Below are positions 44,305-58,200 of a stretch of DNA of 64,000 nt, piece after piece. The notes under the pieces are model-generated. The model saw nothing but the letters and a program-made list of their open reading frames with translations, was not told the origin of the DNA and did no database searches. Made by a program: the position numbers and the translations under genes. The stretch is from Eonycteris spelaea. Taxonomy: Eukaryota > Chordata > Mammalia > Chiroptera > Pteropodidae. The first letter of the stretch is position 1. Every line of letters starts with the position of its first letter. The stretch covers positions 434,001 to 498,000 of the forward strand of contig PUFA01000006.1 of NCBI GenBank assembly GCA_003508835.1, given 5' to 3'.

Positions 44305-46173
44305 ACAAAATTCTAGATGTATAGAATCCATAGTCATGGAATCTTAGCATCACAGAATTCTAGTACAGTGAAATCTGAGTTGCAGAATCTTAGAAATACA
44401 GAATTTTGGCATCACTGAGTCCCAGATCACAAGTTTAGAGTATCCTTGAATTGAAAGTTTTGAAAAGTCAATTAGTGAAGCCCTAATTTCAGGTGGATGT
44501 CTAAACCAGAGGATTCCCCACTAGGGATAGGCAAAGGAGTTCATACATGAACACTAAGGAGGAGGCAGAGAGCCCCAGACACCTAAGCTTAGGGTGAGGC
44601 AACAAACCAGCAATTAATCAGACAGAAGACAGACCTCTTCTATGAGGACACAGTCCTGGTTCCGGAGGATGAGGGGAGTGGGGTGGCAGGTGGGGTAGAG
44701 AGTGGGGCACTATGTAAACAAATGAAACATAATCTAAAGAAAAAAATCATCAAGTAGTATGATACACTTGGCCCCAGTGCCTCTGGCTTTCCTGTAATTG
44801 GGGTTAACATCAGCCTAGGATATTTTTCAAGGGTTAATAAGACTCCTTATCACATTAGAATGGCAATCTACATTTGGCTTTTTGGGGAAGAAAATTACCA
44901 AACAGAAAATAGTCCATATACTACACTTTTCTTGGGCTGCTGGGAGGAGCTGAGCTTTGAGCAACATGGTATATATACACCAAAGCCACCCTATGGGGTG
45001 GGGTTCAAAGCCACCCAGCAAGGCCTTGGGAGGAGACCTTGTGAAGGGCATCTGTCTGGGGTGGTGCTTGGAGAGGGATGTTTCTACAGAAGGAGTCAAC
45101 CTGGGAGCAGCACTTTGTATAGGGACCCTTGTTTGATTATGGGGTTGGTTACTCAGCAAACAGCAGGGATATTTACCTAGTATTTCTGGGAAACTCCTGC
45201 ACACTCAGGAACCTAGAAGGAGAAGCTCCAGAGAGAGGCGAATGCCAAGTCCTGCTAGACACGGGAAATGGGGCAATGTCAGCTGGATACCCTCTTGCTC
45301 AGCTCTTTGGCTTTGGATTCAGCTCGATATCTCAGTCCCTACTTCTTCCCACACTCTCATTTGCTTACCTCTCCCTGCTCGCCTGCTGCTGTTCTAACTA
45401 CTTACAGCTGCTGTGTGACCTTTGGCAAATACCGTCCGTCCCTAGGCCTCAAACCTCCTTTGCTGTCTTCAAGAGTCTATAATTGGGTACTAGTGCAGCT
45501 TTTAGTATTTTATAGCCTGGTTTTGTCCAGATCAGTTCTAATTTCAGAATTCTCTAATTTCAGCTTCCAGAGAAAGTGTCAGCCAGCTTCGGGGAGAATG
45601 CAGGGACTAGGGAATAGAAATAATGCTCATATTTGGCACTCTATATGTGTCAGTGCCTATGACAGGTGTTTTCATAAATTTTACATAATGTTCAACAGCC
45701 ACACTGTTTATATAAATCATCGCTCCCATTTTATAAATGAAGGAACTGGGGTGCGGGGAGGGTAAATAAAATGCGTAATATCCTTCGGCTTAATGTGCCT
45801 AAGGTCATTTTAGCTCAGGAGTAACAGAACTGGAATATCCACCAGATCTGTCTTAACCTGAGAGCAGTGGTTTTAGATAAGCAATATTCCATGTGGCTTC
45901 AATAGGTATAATGAAAACCCAAGGATGGAAGTTCCAGGGAGAAGTGGTCCATGTGGCTGCACCTGAGAGATGAGTTCCATTTAGGGAAGTGTGCGATAGG
46001 AGCTGACAGCTTGTGCTGTGAAAGCTGAATGAGACGTCTCCTGCTGGGAACACCAGGTATTCGCAACTTAGATTGGAAATAGCTGGGCTGGGTTGTGTGT
46101 GAGGAGGTTGGAGTGAAGAGTAGGGTGGTTCTGGGTTGGCCTTCAGGGGTTTCAGGGGCCGCTGCCACTGTTC

Positions 46174-46229
<56 letters not shown>
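46174..46229 (+). repeat. (GA)n microsatellite
   Basis: Perfect AG repeat of about 27 units. Its complement gives a serine-leucine run in a spurious 183-aa minus-strand ORF (45899-46450). Confidence 0.95.
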
Positions 46230-46230
<1 letters not shown>

Positions 46231-47439
46231 TGTGTTGAGGAGGATCTGTGAATAGGTGCTTCTTCACTTTCTTGGGTGGGCACCCCCTACCCCTCCTACC
46301 CACACACCCCCACCCCCTTATCCCAGTTAGGGAACTGGTTGTCAGGAGTCTGAAGCCTGGAACGGGGGACTTTCCAGCTGGGATAGCATCATGGTGTGTT
46401 CGTACTAGACTCACTGGCTTAAGGTTCCCAGCACTTTTCAGATTCCCCAAGCTTCAGCATCCCTGCACAATTGCCTCAGTTGACTGACTCAAAGGTGGTA
46501 GAAGGACTTCAGATGGACCCCTAACCCCTGCCCTGCATGAGGTTGGATTGTCATTGGAGACAGGAGCCAGGAAGTCACTGGCTCACAAGGCCAGGACTAG
46601 AGGCAACCGTGGGGTCATCTCATCCAGATCCTTCGCTGTAAGGGTGAAGGAAGAGTTTAAAATCCAGAAAAGGAATAAGTCTTGCCAAAGATACCACAGC
46701 AGCTACTGCTGTCACTCTTGAGTACCAGGCACTCCCTTGGCATTGAGGACACAGAGTTGAATCAGTCCTGGTTCTTGTTCTTGAGAGCATGCAGCCTAAC
46801 AGAGAAAACAGGCTTAGTGGATGTACCAAGAGATGTGTCAGGGCTAAAAGAGAGGTCCAGGCTTTGTATCCTGGGCGCTTAGAAAGGCAGGGGCACAGAC
46901 CCCTACAGGCTTCATGGAAGATGCACAGGTAGGCTTAAACTGGGCTTAAAGAAGAGACAACATTTTAGCTGATGCAAAGAGGTAACATTGCTGGGTGAGA
47001 AACAGCATGAGCAGCCACACAGAGGGGGCAGTGACTGACTGTATGTGATCAATGAATTGCACTGCAAGGCTGGCCCATGTGGCTGGAATGCAAGTCTGCT
47101 GGGCAGGGCTAGGACTTGAGGTCAAGCCTGTCTGTGCTCTGTGAGCACATAGTAGTCACAAAGATGCAGGCCACTGGATACCAGGGCCCCAGAGGAGGCT
47201 GATAGGGGATCTGAAGAGTTTATGGTTAGAGGTTTCTTAGCAGTAGGGTGTGGGGGCTGCTGGACTCTCACCACCCCGCCCAAGCTGTTTCCTTCCATCC
47301 AAAATACAGCATGCAAGCAAAGCCTCTGCACCTCCCTAGACAGGACCCAGGCCCAGCCAAGGGGAGGAGATTACTCCTGGCGAGCTGGCTTTCAGTCCTA
47401 GGTTTCACGGACAGTGCTCAAACCTCCTCCCGTTAGCAG

Positions 47440-47960
47440 CTTCCTTCCCACTTTCCCATTGCCCCTAAACCCGCCACTGGGCTGGGACAAGATGGGGACT
47501 TTCTCGGCTTTGGAACTTTGGCGGTTGCGAGCCCTTCCTGCGCGGCCGTGATGCAAATCCGCTCCGGATTTATTCTCCGGCGTTCTTTCCGTAAAGCGCT
47601 ACGCCCCCGGCGCCAGCGCTTGTCTGGAAGTACCTCCTCCAGCCGTGACCCGAGGGCGCCACGAGGAGGGGCTGCTTTCCCTCGCTAGCGGGTCCCGCAG
47701 CTCCAGCGCGAGGGCGGGGACGAACGTGGGAGTCCCGGGACCCGGCAGGGGCTGGGCTATAATTAACCACCGCGCGGGGTGGGGAGCAGAAAGCTGTGAT
47801 CTGGAAGACCCTCCCAAGGGCGAGAGTGGGAGCCACCGGGAGTCTAACTAAAAGTGTGCAGAGTGCAGGGCACCCTGGGCAGGCGGGTACCCTGGTCTCC
47901 ACTGCGTGGCGAAGAGGACTAGGGGAATCCCCGGGCCTAAGAGGGGCCCCCCAAGCCTGA
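47440..47960. promoter_or_regulatory. Unassigned CpG island
   Basis: A block dense in CpG (for example ctgcgcggccgtg, ccggcgttctttccgtaaagcg, acgcccccggcgccagcgc, accaccgcgcggggtgg) stands alone in AT-richer flanks, more than 10 kb from the TSPAN1 leader exon. It contains an octamer ATGCAAAT at 47551-47558 and a TATA-like TATAAT at 47758-47763. It may be an alternative promoter of the P3R3URF-PIK3R3 unit or of an unannotated non-coding RNA. No exon could be assigned. Confidence 0.6.
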
Positions 47961-50900
47961 GCACCGCTGAGTGCCTCGCCTGGGCTCTGTGCAGACGTCA
48001 TTTGGGCACTAAGTACAAATTCAACTGATCCCTGCCCTCCTGCCAGAGTCCAAGCTAGAGTTAAGGTCTCAGAGGCCTGAGAGCCTGGGGTAGATGGAGG
48101 AGGATAAGACATGCTTCAGTGAAGGGATCCAGCTTCAGGACACAGAACTGCAGGAATGGTGTGAGCAGTTTATATAAAATGCTATCCAAATCAGCATGTA
48201 TGTATCAGAATAGAGAAATGGCATTTATGGAGTGCCTACTGCGTGCCAGACCAAGGGTATTCACCAAATTGACAAAAAGAGGAGTGATGTTTGCCTTTTT
48301 TCATTGGTTCTTTAATAATAATAATAATACAATACAGCTATTTTTATTTTTATTTTAAGCAAATAGATCTGGGTTTTACCACTGCTGAATCTGGCCTTGG
48401 AAATTTTGCTTTACTTTCTACAAGCCTCAGTTTTCTTATCTCTAAAATAAGAATAATAAAGGAACCTAGTAAAATAATAATAGGTGAACCTAGGCACAGG
48501 GTTTGCAGTGAGGATTAAAGGAGTTAAGACATTAAAGGTGACTAGAACAATGCTCAGTAAATGGCAGCAGTGAGAACTCTCAGTTTGGGTGTGTGTGGGG
48601 GGGAAATGGAACGAGAAGTCTTCTGGAAGAGTGGAAATCTGAACTAAGTCTTAAAGTATGAGTAGAAACTAGTGGGAAAGGGAGGAGGAGAAGAATGTTA
48701 ATGATGGAGGGAATAACATGAGCAATGACAGGTGAGAAATAGGCCATTGAATTTGGGGAAACCAGAAGCATGAGGCAGGGAGTGAGAGAGATGAGGTTAG
48801 AAAGTGAAGCGGGGAATAGACTGAGGCAAGAAGGGGGCTTAAAGTTATTGAGGCCAGTTTTCTTTTTGAGAGCTGTGGAGGGTTTTCAGCAGTGGCAGGA
48901 GGGGATAGGCTCCCTGTGGGGCCACATAGATGTAAGAAGACCTGTGAGGAGCAGAATAGTGGCATGAACTATTGCAGCAGCCCTGGAACGGAAAATGGAT
49001 GGATTTGAGAGGTAGAAATGACAGGACGTGGTGATAGATTAAATGGGATACATAGGTAAAAGGGAAGTTAGTTAACGGTATCCTGATTTCCAGTGTGGGT
49101 CCCCAGGGTGGTGCTATTTTCTGAGCACATTTGAGGGGAAGCTGAGTTCAGTTTTGGACATGTCTGCGACCACACCCATGGACAGACCCTCAATAATTGG
49201 GGTCCTGTCATCCCACCTGGCAATTACTTTGTCCAGAAGATGGGAGGGGTATCATTAGGCACTGCTGGCTGTCTATTCCCAGGCTGCGGCTGGCTGGAGG
49301 TATGGGTGGGGAGGTGGAGGTGGGGGCTGCCACCACCGAGCTGGGCCTACTGAACGTTCTTTTGTGATTCTGGGTTTCCAGGTGGTTTCTTTGGGTACAA
49401 TCATGTTACAGGAGCATGAAGACTGGGTTCTCAGATTGTTCCCAAAGACAGTCTCAGGACAGGGTCAATGCTTTGTGCTGCTGAGAATACTGTCTCCATC
49501 TTACAGTTGAAAAAACTGAGGCTCAGAAACTGAGGGGCAGATCCGGGATATGAAGGAAGGTCTATGTGATGTCTTCTCACAGTACCAGCTGCCAAATCAT
49601 CAATAGTAACATTTGCTCTAAGATGGGCAGGAAGAGCACCAGGGCCATGGCTCCCTGGGGAGAAATGCAATCTGGAGAGGTAGCGGGATCAGGGTAGGAG
49701 GCAGGGAAAGCTTCCTGGGGGTGGTGACATTTGTGTTGTCCTAGAAGCATAATCTTGTTTTCTGTTTGCCCGGCCAGCAATCTTTGGCAATCAGCCATTG
49801 CCTGCAGTGAGGGAGACCTAAGGTGTCTCTAGGCAGAATGTGTCTATAGAACCCCCAAAATGGCAAGCTGGAATCCTTACAGGCATTTCAGGCCTGAATT
49901 CTACCTCAGTCTCTGGCATTTCCTTTAGCTTGAGCATCCGCCCCTTCAGCACTGGCTCTTCACTGGCCGCTGTACGCGCAATGCCTATTCATCTTCATAC
50001 CAGAGTTCAACACAAGTTTGTGTTCTCTTCCCAGGTTTTGTTTCACTTTTTTTTTTTTTTTTAAAGGTATCATGTGATGAAGTAATGGATTCTTTATAAG
50101 GGAGGACTGGCAATTACAAGAAAAACTGATCTTTCTGTGGATGATGGGAAAAAAGTTTAAAGTCACAAAGCTTTTAAGAACAGGAGTGTCTAATATTAAA
50201 TTTAGGAGGTTTCTGTAGTTACGTTAAGTGCCCTCTGTCCTGTGAATATTCAGTAAAGTTTGGTAACAAAGCCTTCCAGTAAGTGATTATTTGGGGGAGG
50301 GGGGACTTGTTATAGAAAAGGTTGAGGACTGAGTGCAGGACAAGGATAACATACACGAGATGTGAGGAAGTTCATAAACTAAATTTAGATAACAGAAGCA
50401 GGATTCAGAAACAGAGGTGAGTAGGACAATGTAATTGTTCTGAACATTTTCAATAATCTTTGAGAATATTTTTGGGAATCTTTGGAATAAGGATTTGACC
50501 AATCTTATCTGGTTCTTAAGAGACAGAGAGAACCCAGCTAATAATTGGATTATATTCATATTAAGATAAAATCAGCCTCCCTAAAGCTTCTCCATGATGG
50601 AATGTATTTGCCTTGGGGGCTGTGGAGACTGATTTCATTCCCTTTGCCCCACGCCCCACGTGGCTATAACTTCGTCATCTGGTTTTGGAGTTAGAACTAG
50701 GTTTGAATCTGGGATTTCCCCCTGACCAGCTGTGTGACATGGAACGTATAATCTACTGGGAGGAGATTGAAAATATACACATAAAATATGAGTATGACAG
50801 GTAAGTGCTATGGCGAAAGCAGATAAAGGGAGATTTTATATAGGGTGGACAGAGGAAGCCTCATTGGTAATGTGCTATTTGATGAGAGACCTATAAGAAT

Positions 50901-53330
50901 GGAGGAAGCAAGCCCTGCCTATTCTTGGGAGAAGAATGTTTTAGGCAGAAAGTAGAGCAAATATAAAGGGTCTGAGGTAGGAATATGTGAGATGGATTCA
51001 AAGACCAACAAGGAGGCCTGTGGCTGCAACAATGAATTTGCTTTCTCTGAGCCTCAGTTTCTCATCTAAAAAAGTGTCGACGTTAATAGTACCTGCATAA
51101 CAGAGTGGATGTGATGAGTAAATGTGATAATGCTTAGCATAATGCCCAGGCCTAGTAAGCTATTATTGTTAAGATGACAGCTAAGTCTTCAACCTTATCA
51201 ACCATTCTCCTCCTCCAATTTGTGCTCTTGTTAGCCTATAATCTGCAGTTTGTTCATCAGTCACTAATGGTCACCCTCACCTACTATAGGCTAAGACTAG
51301 GTTGGTTATAGGACTTAAGATGCCTATTATCCCATGGGAGAGAGTATAAATAGTCACCATACAAAACAAAGCACAACCAAGAGAATAATTAGCGAAGTGC
51401 TCTGAGAGCTCCTCTAGAGCTTCCTAGAGGAGATGCCATTTGAGCTGATGTTTGTGGAAAGGCTTTTTATGCTTGGAGATGAAGCGGAGAGGGCATGAGC
51501 ATGGTATGAGCATGGAAACAGAAGCTGGCATGCCCATGTCACAGGTAGGAAGGGGTAATTGCCTGGAATGGTACAAGCATAGTGTGTTGGAAGGTGAGAA
51601 GCAGGGACAAGATCGTCAGCTAGGGAGTTTGGACTTACTCTGTAGATGACAGACAGCCATCAAACATTTTTAGGAAGAAAGTTCTACGGTCACAATTGTG
51701 TTTTCAAATGATTTGTCTGGCTGTAGAGGAGGAGAGCATACAGTCAGGAGGGACATAAGGGTTGGGAGGGACCCAGTGAGGAGGCTATAATAGTTGCTTT
51801 AGTGAGTACTGATGAGGTCTTAGGAATGAAGATGGAGAGGAAAGATGATAGAGATGCAGGGAGAAATAGGATGCTCTAAGTGCTCTCTAGGATTATTAAG
51901 TAACGAACAGGAATTGCCCAAATACGGTTACAATGAAATTGTGCTGTTAACTCTTCTGAAATTGGACTATTGAGGTCAGCTATTTTCAGTCCCATTCCAT
52001 AGGAATACCTACCTTTCAGAAAGGGGAGATGAACAGGAGTAACATGTGTCTGCCCTGGGCATGTTCTGTTTTGGCATTTGATAACTGCACAAAACATCAG
52101 CAGCTTTGGGCCCTGTAGCCATCACTCTTGCTCTTTCAGGGATCAACTTTCTGAACAGGGATTTCTCATGGCTCCCAGAGCAGCTTGAATTGAGAGATGG
52201 AGAACTGAGTTTTGGTCCTGGGAATGTTAAGTTTAAGTTATATAAACGAAGCAAATACTGCTAATATTCTCACATAATCTTTTCAAAAGCCTTTTTTTTT
52301 TTTTTTTTTTACTTTCCAAATGGTCTATCTAGCTGAAGAAAGAAATCAAAAGATCATCTAAAATTTGATAATTTGGGGTAACCCTACCTCTTCCATACTG
52401 CCAATTCCCTTAAAAAAGGAAATTCATTCCAGACCTCAGGCTTCAGGATTTATGAGACTAGTTGGCTGAATCCATAGCATCAATACCAGGAGGTTGGGTG
52501 GTGGGGCATCTGGCCTTTGACATGGGTGACCACTCAGTTTCCTCCTGTGGAGCTTTCCATTGACAGACAGCAAGGAGTTCTGTGGACTAACTTTGGGGTG
52601 GAGGGACTTGGAGGGTTGGGGCTTAGCAGATGATTATCATAATAGGCCAGCTGAGCATTTTTTCAGCTTCAAGCATTTTTGCCCACATTAGCTAATTAAC
52701 TGACAGTTTGTCCAAGTGGAGATGAGGGATGGTAAGAGACAGGGAGCTCATGCCTGATCACACTTCCAGGGTCTGGAGGGGACTGATAACGTGACTGCGG
52801 TACTAGGGCCAGAACATTTGAGTGTTTGGATAGAGGCTAATGGACAGGAGCTAATTGACAGGCTCTTGTGCTTGTGTGCATGACAGTCAGCTGGTTTGTC
52901 CAAGACAGTGTGATAAATGCTCCGTTCAGTCCAGGGGCAGTCACGGTCAGAGAGACCCAGTCAGACCCTGTTACCGATCTAATGACAAGTGCACGGGGTA
53001 TTAGCTGCTTTGCCACAGATGTCTTCTCTGGAGAAATGTCTCTGTGTCCTGGAGACTGAATGAAATTTTTCATGGTCAGTGATGTCACATTTGATTTCTT
53101 TTTAAACAGGAAATTTTCAAATCAGAACCCAGCTAGCAAAAAATTCCTATTATTTACTATGTATTTACTTTCTATAAGAGAAACCAGAAAGAACGTGAAC
53201 ATTTACAAAAACAAGTGTCTTAGCACAGCTCAGAGTAATTCAGTGTAGGCAGCTATAATTTCACATTTTAAAATTCACTTTTAAAAATTTACATAAGTAA
53301 ATTTATTATTTTTTGTGTACATTTTCCTGA
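47961..53330. other. Gene-free stretch with recurrent old repeats
   Basis: No coding exon recognised. At least three stretches (about 48,230-49,030, 50,740-51,000 and 51,330-51,860) look like the same mammal-wide repeat, with phrases about 'agtgcctactgcgtgccaga', 'ggcagcagtgagaac', 'agaagcctcattggtaatgt' and 'ctgatgaggtcttagg'. Other items are an (AAT)n tract near 48,313-48,330 and poly-T tracts at about 50,047-50,063 and 52,291-52,310. Confidence 0.45.
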
Positions 53331-53339
53331 GTTTACACC

Positions 53340-53985
53340 AAGGGTCAGCAAATTTAACTGTAAAGAGCTAGAAAGTAAGTATTTTAGGCTCTGTGGATAT
53401 ACAGTCTGTCACAGATACTCCATTTGCCTTTGGGGCACCAGAACATCCACAGATGATACATAAATGAGTGAGCATAACTTATTTATGAACAGTGAAATCA
53501 AATTTATGTAATTTGCATGAAACGGTATTCTTCTTTTGATTTTTCCCTCCAATTATTTAAAAACTTAAAAACCATTTGTAGCTTGTAGGCTGTTCAAACA
53601 CAGGTGGTAGGCTGAATTTGGCCCTTGAGCTGTTGTGTTTTTTTGGGGGGGTTTAAGGGGGTGTTTATTAAGTGATGCTTTAATCTCAGTTTCTGCCAGG
53701 ACTGGGAGTGGGGGTGTCCCCTGGGCTATAGTTTCCTGACCTGCGGTTTAGATCAGGGTTTCTCAACCTTGGCACTATTGACATTTGGGGCCAGATAATT
53801 CTTTGCTCTGGGGCTGTCCTGTTGCATTGTAGAATGTTTAGCAGCAACCCTGACCTCTACCCAATAGGTGCCAATAGCATTGCCTCTCCCTTTGAATTGT
53901 GGCAAGTGAAAATGTCTTTAGACATTGCCAAATGTCCCCAAGGGAGCAGAATTGCCCTCAGTTGACATTAATTTAGACAACTGCA
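53340..53985. repeat. Two hAT-Charlie-type MITE fragments
   Basis: 53,340-53,640 has the phrase order 'agggtcagcaaatttaactg', 'taagtattttaggctctgtg', 'aacacaggtggtaggctgaa', 'tttggcccttgagctgttg', typical of an old non-autonomous hAT element. 53,755-53,985 is a MER5A-like piece in reverse orientation ('gggtttctcaaccttggcac', 'gacatttggggccagataat', 'aatgtccccaagggagcaga'). Confidence 0.6.
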
Positions 53986-53989
53986 TACA

Positions 53990-55290
53990 GTCATTTAATC
54001 ACCACCACAATCAGGATATAGAACAGTTCCATAACCAAAAAAGTCCATCATACTACCGATGACTTCCTCCATCCCAATCCCTAGTTGTCACGATTTTCTG
54101 TTTCTATAATTTTGTCTTTTCTAGAATAACAATGGAATCATATAGCATGTGGCCTTTTGAGTTCAGCTTCTTCCTCTTAGCATAATGCACTTGAGATTCA
54201 TTCATGTTGTTGAGTATATCAATATTTCATTCCTTTTTATTGCTGAGTAGTATTTGATTATATGGATATACCACAGTTTATCCATTCACCAGTTAAAAGA
54301 TATCTGTGTTGTTTCCAGTGTTTTGTGATAGATGGAGCTGCTTTGAACATTTGTGTGCAAGTTTTTGTGTGAACATAAATCTTCATTTTTCTTAAGTAGT
54401 AAATACCTAGGAGTGGAATTTATGGATCATATGGTAATTGTATGTGTAATTAACTGCCAGACTGTTTTCCAAAGTGGCTGTATCATTTTAAATTCCCACC
54501 AGCCATGTACGAGAGTTCCATTTGCTTCACATTTTCACCAGCACTTGGTATTGTCAGCATTTATTTTTTAGCTATTCTAATAGTCATGTAGTGGTGTCTC
54601 ACTGGTTTTAATTTGCATTTTCTCTAATGATTAATGGTGTTGATCATCTTTTTATGTGCTATTAGTACATCTTCCTTGGTGAAGTGTTTACATCTTTTGC
54701 CCTATTTAATGAGTTAGTTTGTTTTCTTATTACTACATTCTTTATGTATTCTGGGTACAAGTTCTTTGTTGGACATGTGATTTGCAAATATTTTCTCAGT
54801 CCATAGTTTTTCTTTTATTCTCTTAACAGCATATTTTATAAGCAGAAGTTCTTAATTTTGAGGAAATCCAGTTTATAAATTTTTTTCTTTTATGAATTGT
54901 GCTTTTTAGCATATCTAAGAAATCTTTGCCTAACTCATGGTCACAAAGATTTTCTCCTGTGTTTTCTTCTAGATGTTTTATAATTTTAGATTTTATATTT
55001 AGGTCTATGACCTATTTTGAGTTAATTTTTGTACATGGTGTTAGGTATGTGTTGAGGTTCTTCTTTCTTTTTTTTTTTTTTTTTGCGTATGGATATCTAT
55101 TTTAGCACTATTTGTTGAAAAGACTACCCTTTCTCCATTGAATTACCTTTACACTTTTGTCAAAAATCAATTGAGCATATATATGGGACTATCTCTAGCT
55201 CTCTAATCTGTTCCATTAATCTATTTGTCTACCTTCTGATAATACTACAGTGTCTAATGTCACATTTTAAATAAAATTTCTAAAGTTGAA
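53990..55290 (-). mobile_element. L1M 3'-end fragment, antisense
   Basis: The plus strand is the complement of the L1 3' region: 'ctagaataacaatggaatca', 'attgctgagtagtatttgat', 'atatggatataccacagttt', 'ttaattttgaggaaatccag', 'atctaagaaatctttgccta', 'ttgttgaaaagactaccctt'. About 1.3 kb, no open frame, diverged. Confidence 0.75.
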
Positions 55291-58200
55291 TTATTTTGGA
55301 ACAATTATGTGTCTAATCAGTGTTCTGGAATGTTGAACACATTCAAGATTGTGAAACATTTAAAACCCAAAACTTATGTTTTGGTGAAAATCTTGGATTA
55401 ATGTTCAAGGGTGACAGAGTTCATGAGTCAGACAGTGTGAGGGTACTGAAGGAACACTGAAACACCTGTGGCCTTGGGCAAATCCCAAAGCTTCTTGAAG
55501 TCAAAATTAAAAAGAACAGGGAATTAAAATAAATGCATTCAATAAACATTTGTGGAGCAGTGTTCTAGATATTGGATATACAGAAATATAAATCACATAT
55601 CAGACTTTATAGAATTTACTTCCTAGCTGTGTATACAATCAATAAATGAAATGAGTAAAATCATTTCAGATAAGTGCTAAGTGCTAGTTACAAATTAAAA
55701 TAAGGTACTGGATTAAAAATTGATGTGTAGGGGCTACTTTGTGGTTTTTTTTTGGAGGGAGCTACTTTGACGAGCATTGTCATGGAAGGCCACTTTGAGG
55801 AGGTGACCTTTGTGCTGAGACCTGAATGAAGAGAAGGGAGGCAGTTATAATGCATATGTAGGATAATAAACATTCTAGATAGAAAGAGAGCAGGCACAAA
55901 GGGCCTGAGGCCTATCTGAACCTGGCAGATGAAAGGCCAAAGCTGATATGAATGAATGTGTGTGTGGGTTAGGGTTAACAGGACGAGTCACAGATATATA
56001 GGGGACCTTTACAATCAAGCCTCCACCATACCTCCTCCTCATTCCCACATGTTCTGTCCCTTGCATTCTACTTTCTAGGCATTGTGAACTTTTCTGGTCT
56101 CCAAATAAGCTATTATTTTAAAAAAAATTTTTTTTTTTGAGTTCCACATAGTTTGTTCCTTCAAGCCAGAATGTGTGCCTGTAACCATTTTTGCTTTCTT
56201 TTGAGTAATAGAATTTTCCTGAGTTTTAACAAGGCATATGAATAGAGCCATCTACCCCACATGGACTATCTGCCTACCTCTGAACTGTTACATGACAGAA
56301 TAACATATCTTTTTTGATATACTGTATGTTGGGATATAGATGCTTTTTCCCACTTTTTCTCATCTGCCTGGTAAACTTTTACTTATCCTTCAAGACCAAG
56401 TGTTAAGTACTGCTTTTCCCATCCTCTCCAGGGAAAGTTAATTGTTTCTTCCTCCATGGCCTCATACTACTTTGCATGTACAGCCATCATGGTATTCCAC
56501 TCAGTCATGGAGCATTGACTAGGAGCCTAATATAAGTCGTGCTCTGTGGTAAATTAAGAGTTTGTGGTCTAGAGAGAAAAAACAGACATATGATGAAATA
56601 ATTGTGAAGTAGTGATAGTATACTCTCTGTGAGAAGTTACCTGCAGGGAGCATAAATATCTCCATTTTTCCTTTCTCCTCAACTCTCACATTCAATTCTA
56701 ACAACACGTCCAGGAATGAATAAAGCTGTATAACCCAGACATTGGGAACTAACACAATGAAAAGGAGAGAGGAGGGAGACAGGTAGCATCGGGACAGCAG
56801 TTATGAGTCATGCCAGCCTCCAATGGGCAGATTTCAACCCCACCAACACAGGTGGGAACAGCCTGCACTAAATGAATTGTCTCTCCTGGAGGCTAGAATT
56901 GGGTGCTGCCTGTGGTCACTATTGGATAGGCAGTAAGCTTCTGCCACAGAAGCTAGAAAAGTAATATGGTGTCAAGAGGACCAGCCTCTGAAGAACTTAT
57001 TCTCGAAGACTCAAGAGGCCCTGGAGAGACTCTCAGAATTGGCTTATAATTTCTACAAGTAGGAAAATGGGTAGAGATGATAAAATAACTTGAGTATAAA
57101 AAAGTTTTATTAAATAATATAATCTCATTTGGCAAATGAGAGGCAAATGAGGCTGAGGACATGTGGGTTATATTTTGGGAGTTCCATCGGGGAATTTTAT
57201 GAATCTTATTGAAGTTTATATCTGTATTATGGATTCATCACTACCACTAGAAAGAAAGCCAATCAAAATGTTTAGGACATGACCAAGATAATATTAGAAA
57301 ATTTGCTCATGAAGGTAGATGAGGACTTTTAGAAGCCTTTATGAATTGTGGGATTTAAAAGAACTGTGAAAAACTGAAATTGAAGAGGCTGCGTAAATTT
57401 CTATTAAGTCCATGAGCATATAAAGAAAGCCCACCAAAGTCTTCAGAGGTGGAGAGAATATAGCTTTACTCAAGTTTTCTAAAGATGTTATTAACTAGTC
57501 TGCAGTCCCAGTGAGATACCAGGAAACAGAGTTTCAGTGCTGGATATGGTTAGAAGTTCTTCTATATAAAGATAGCCTCAACTTCCACTGGACTCATTGG
57601 CCTAGTTAAGGGGATAGGTGAAAGGAAAGGCCATTCAGTTTCTCATAATCTAAAGATTTATGAGGAACCAAAAGTTGAGGGTATTTTGGGGGAAGGCTAC
57701 CCTTGGCATAAGGAAAGTGTGCTCCTGGTTGGGTATTCTACTTGAGATGTGTGATTGGTGAGTAGCAGATGTGGAGAAGTGTTAGCAGAAGCTCTGACTC
57801 TGACAAAGAGAATTTTCAAGGTTACTAAGGCCTCAGTGTCAGTTGGTTGCATGTTGAATACTCTAGCAGTTAGGATGGTTTTTAACTCCAGGGTTGTTCT
57901 GATTTTTTTTCTCTGCTATATTAGAGGTGTGAGAAAAGATGCCTACTTTTGGGGCTGGAGACACTCTTATAGAAGACAGAGGAAACAGGAGCCAAAGATC
58001 CATATAGTGTGAATCAGGTCTCTCATGTAACAGGCCAGGACTAGGGCTGTCTTAAGGTAAGTTTTTTGGGGAAAAGTCCAGTTTCTAGACTGAGAGTGGT
58101 CTTTTAGATTTTTCCAGTTATTGACATTAACATGGGAAAAGGAGGAGGGTGCAGCTCAAGTCATGGAATATTGGAAATTCGGTCAACTGAGATGGTTGTG

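Larger units (their letters stand above)
40485..47435. other. Presumed upstream region or intron of PIK3R3, left part
   Basis: No coding exon recognised. Contents: CA/TG-rich low-complexity DNA (41,820-42,240), a motif cluster at 42,267-42,295, copies of a mammal-wide repeat beginning with a phrase like 'tgctatgtgccagggaggg' (42,625-42,830 and about 46,690-46,990), a (CA)n repeat at 44,268-44,300, and a (GA)n repeat at 46,174-46,229. The ORFs of up to 183 aa here either read through simple repeats or lack any family resemblance. Confidence 0.5.

Noticed and set aside
45899..46450. 183-aa minus-strand ORF with serine-leucine repeats
   Set aside because: The repeat part is a translated (GA)n microsatellite.
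47570..48112. 180-aa minus-strand ORF in the orphan CpG island
   Set aside because: Composition explains the missing stops. No domain, splice support or second-species evidence can be seen.
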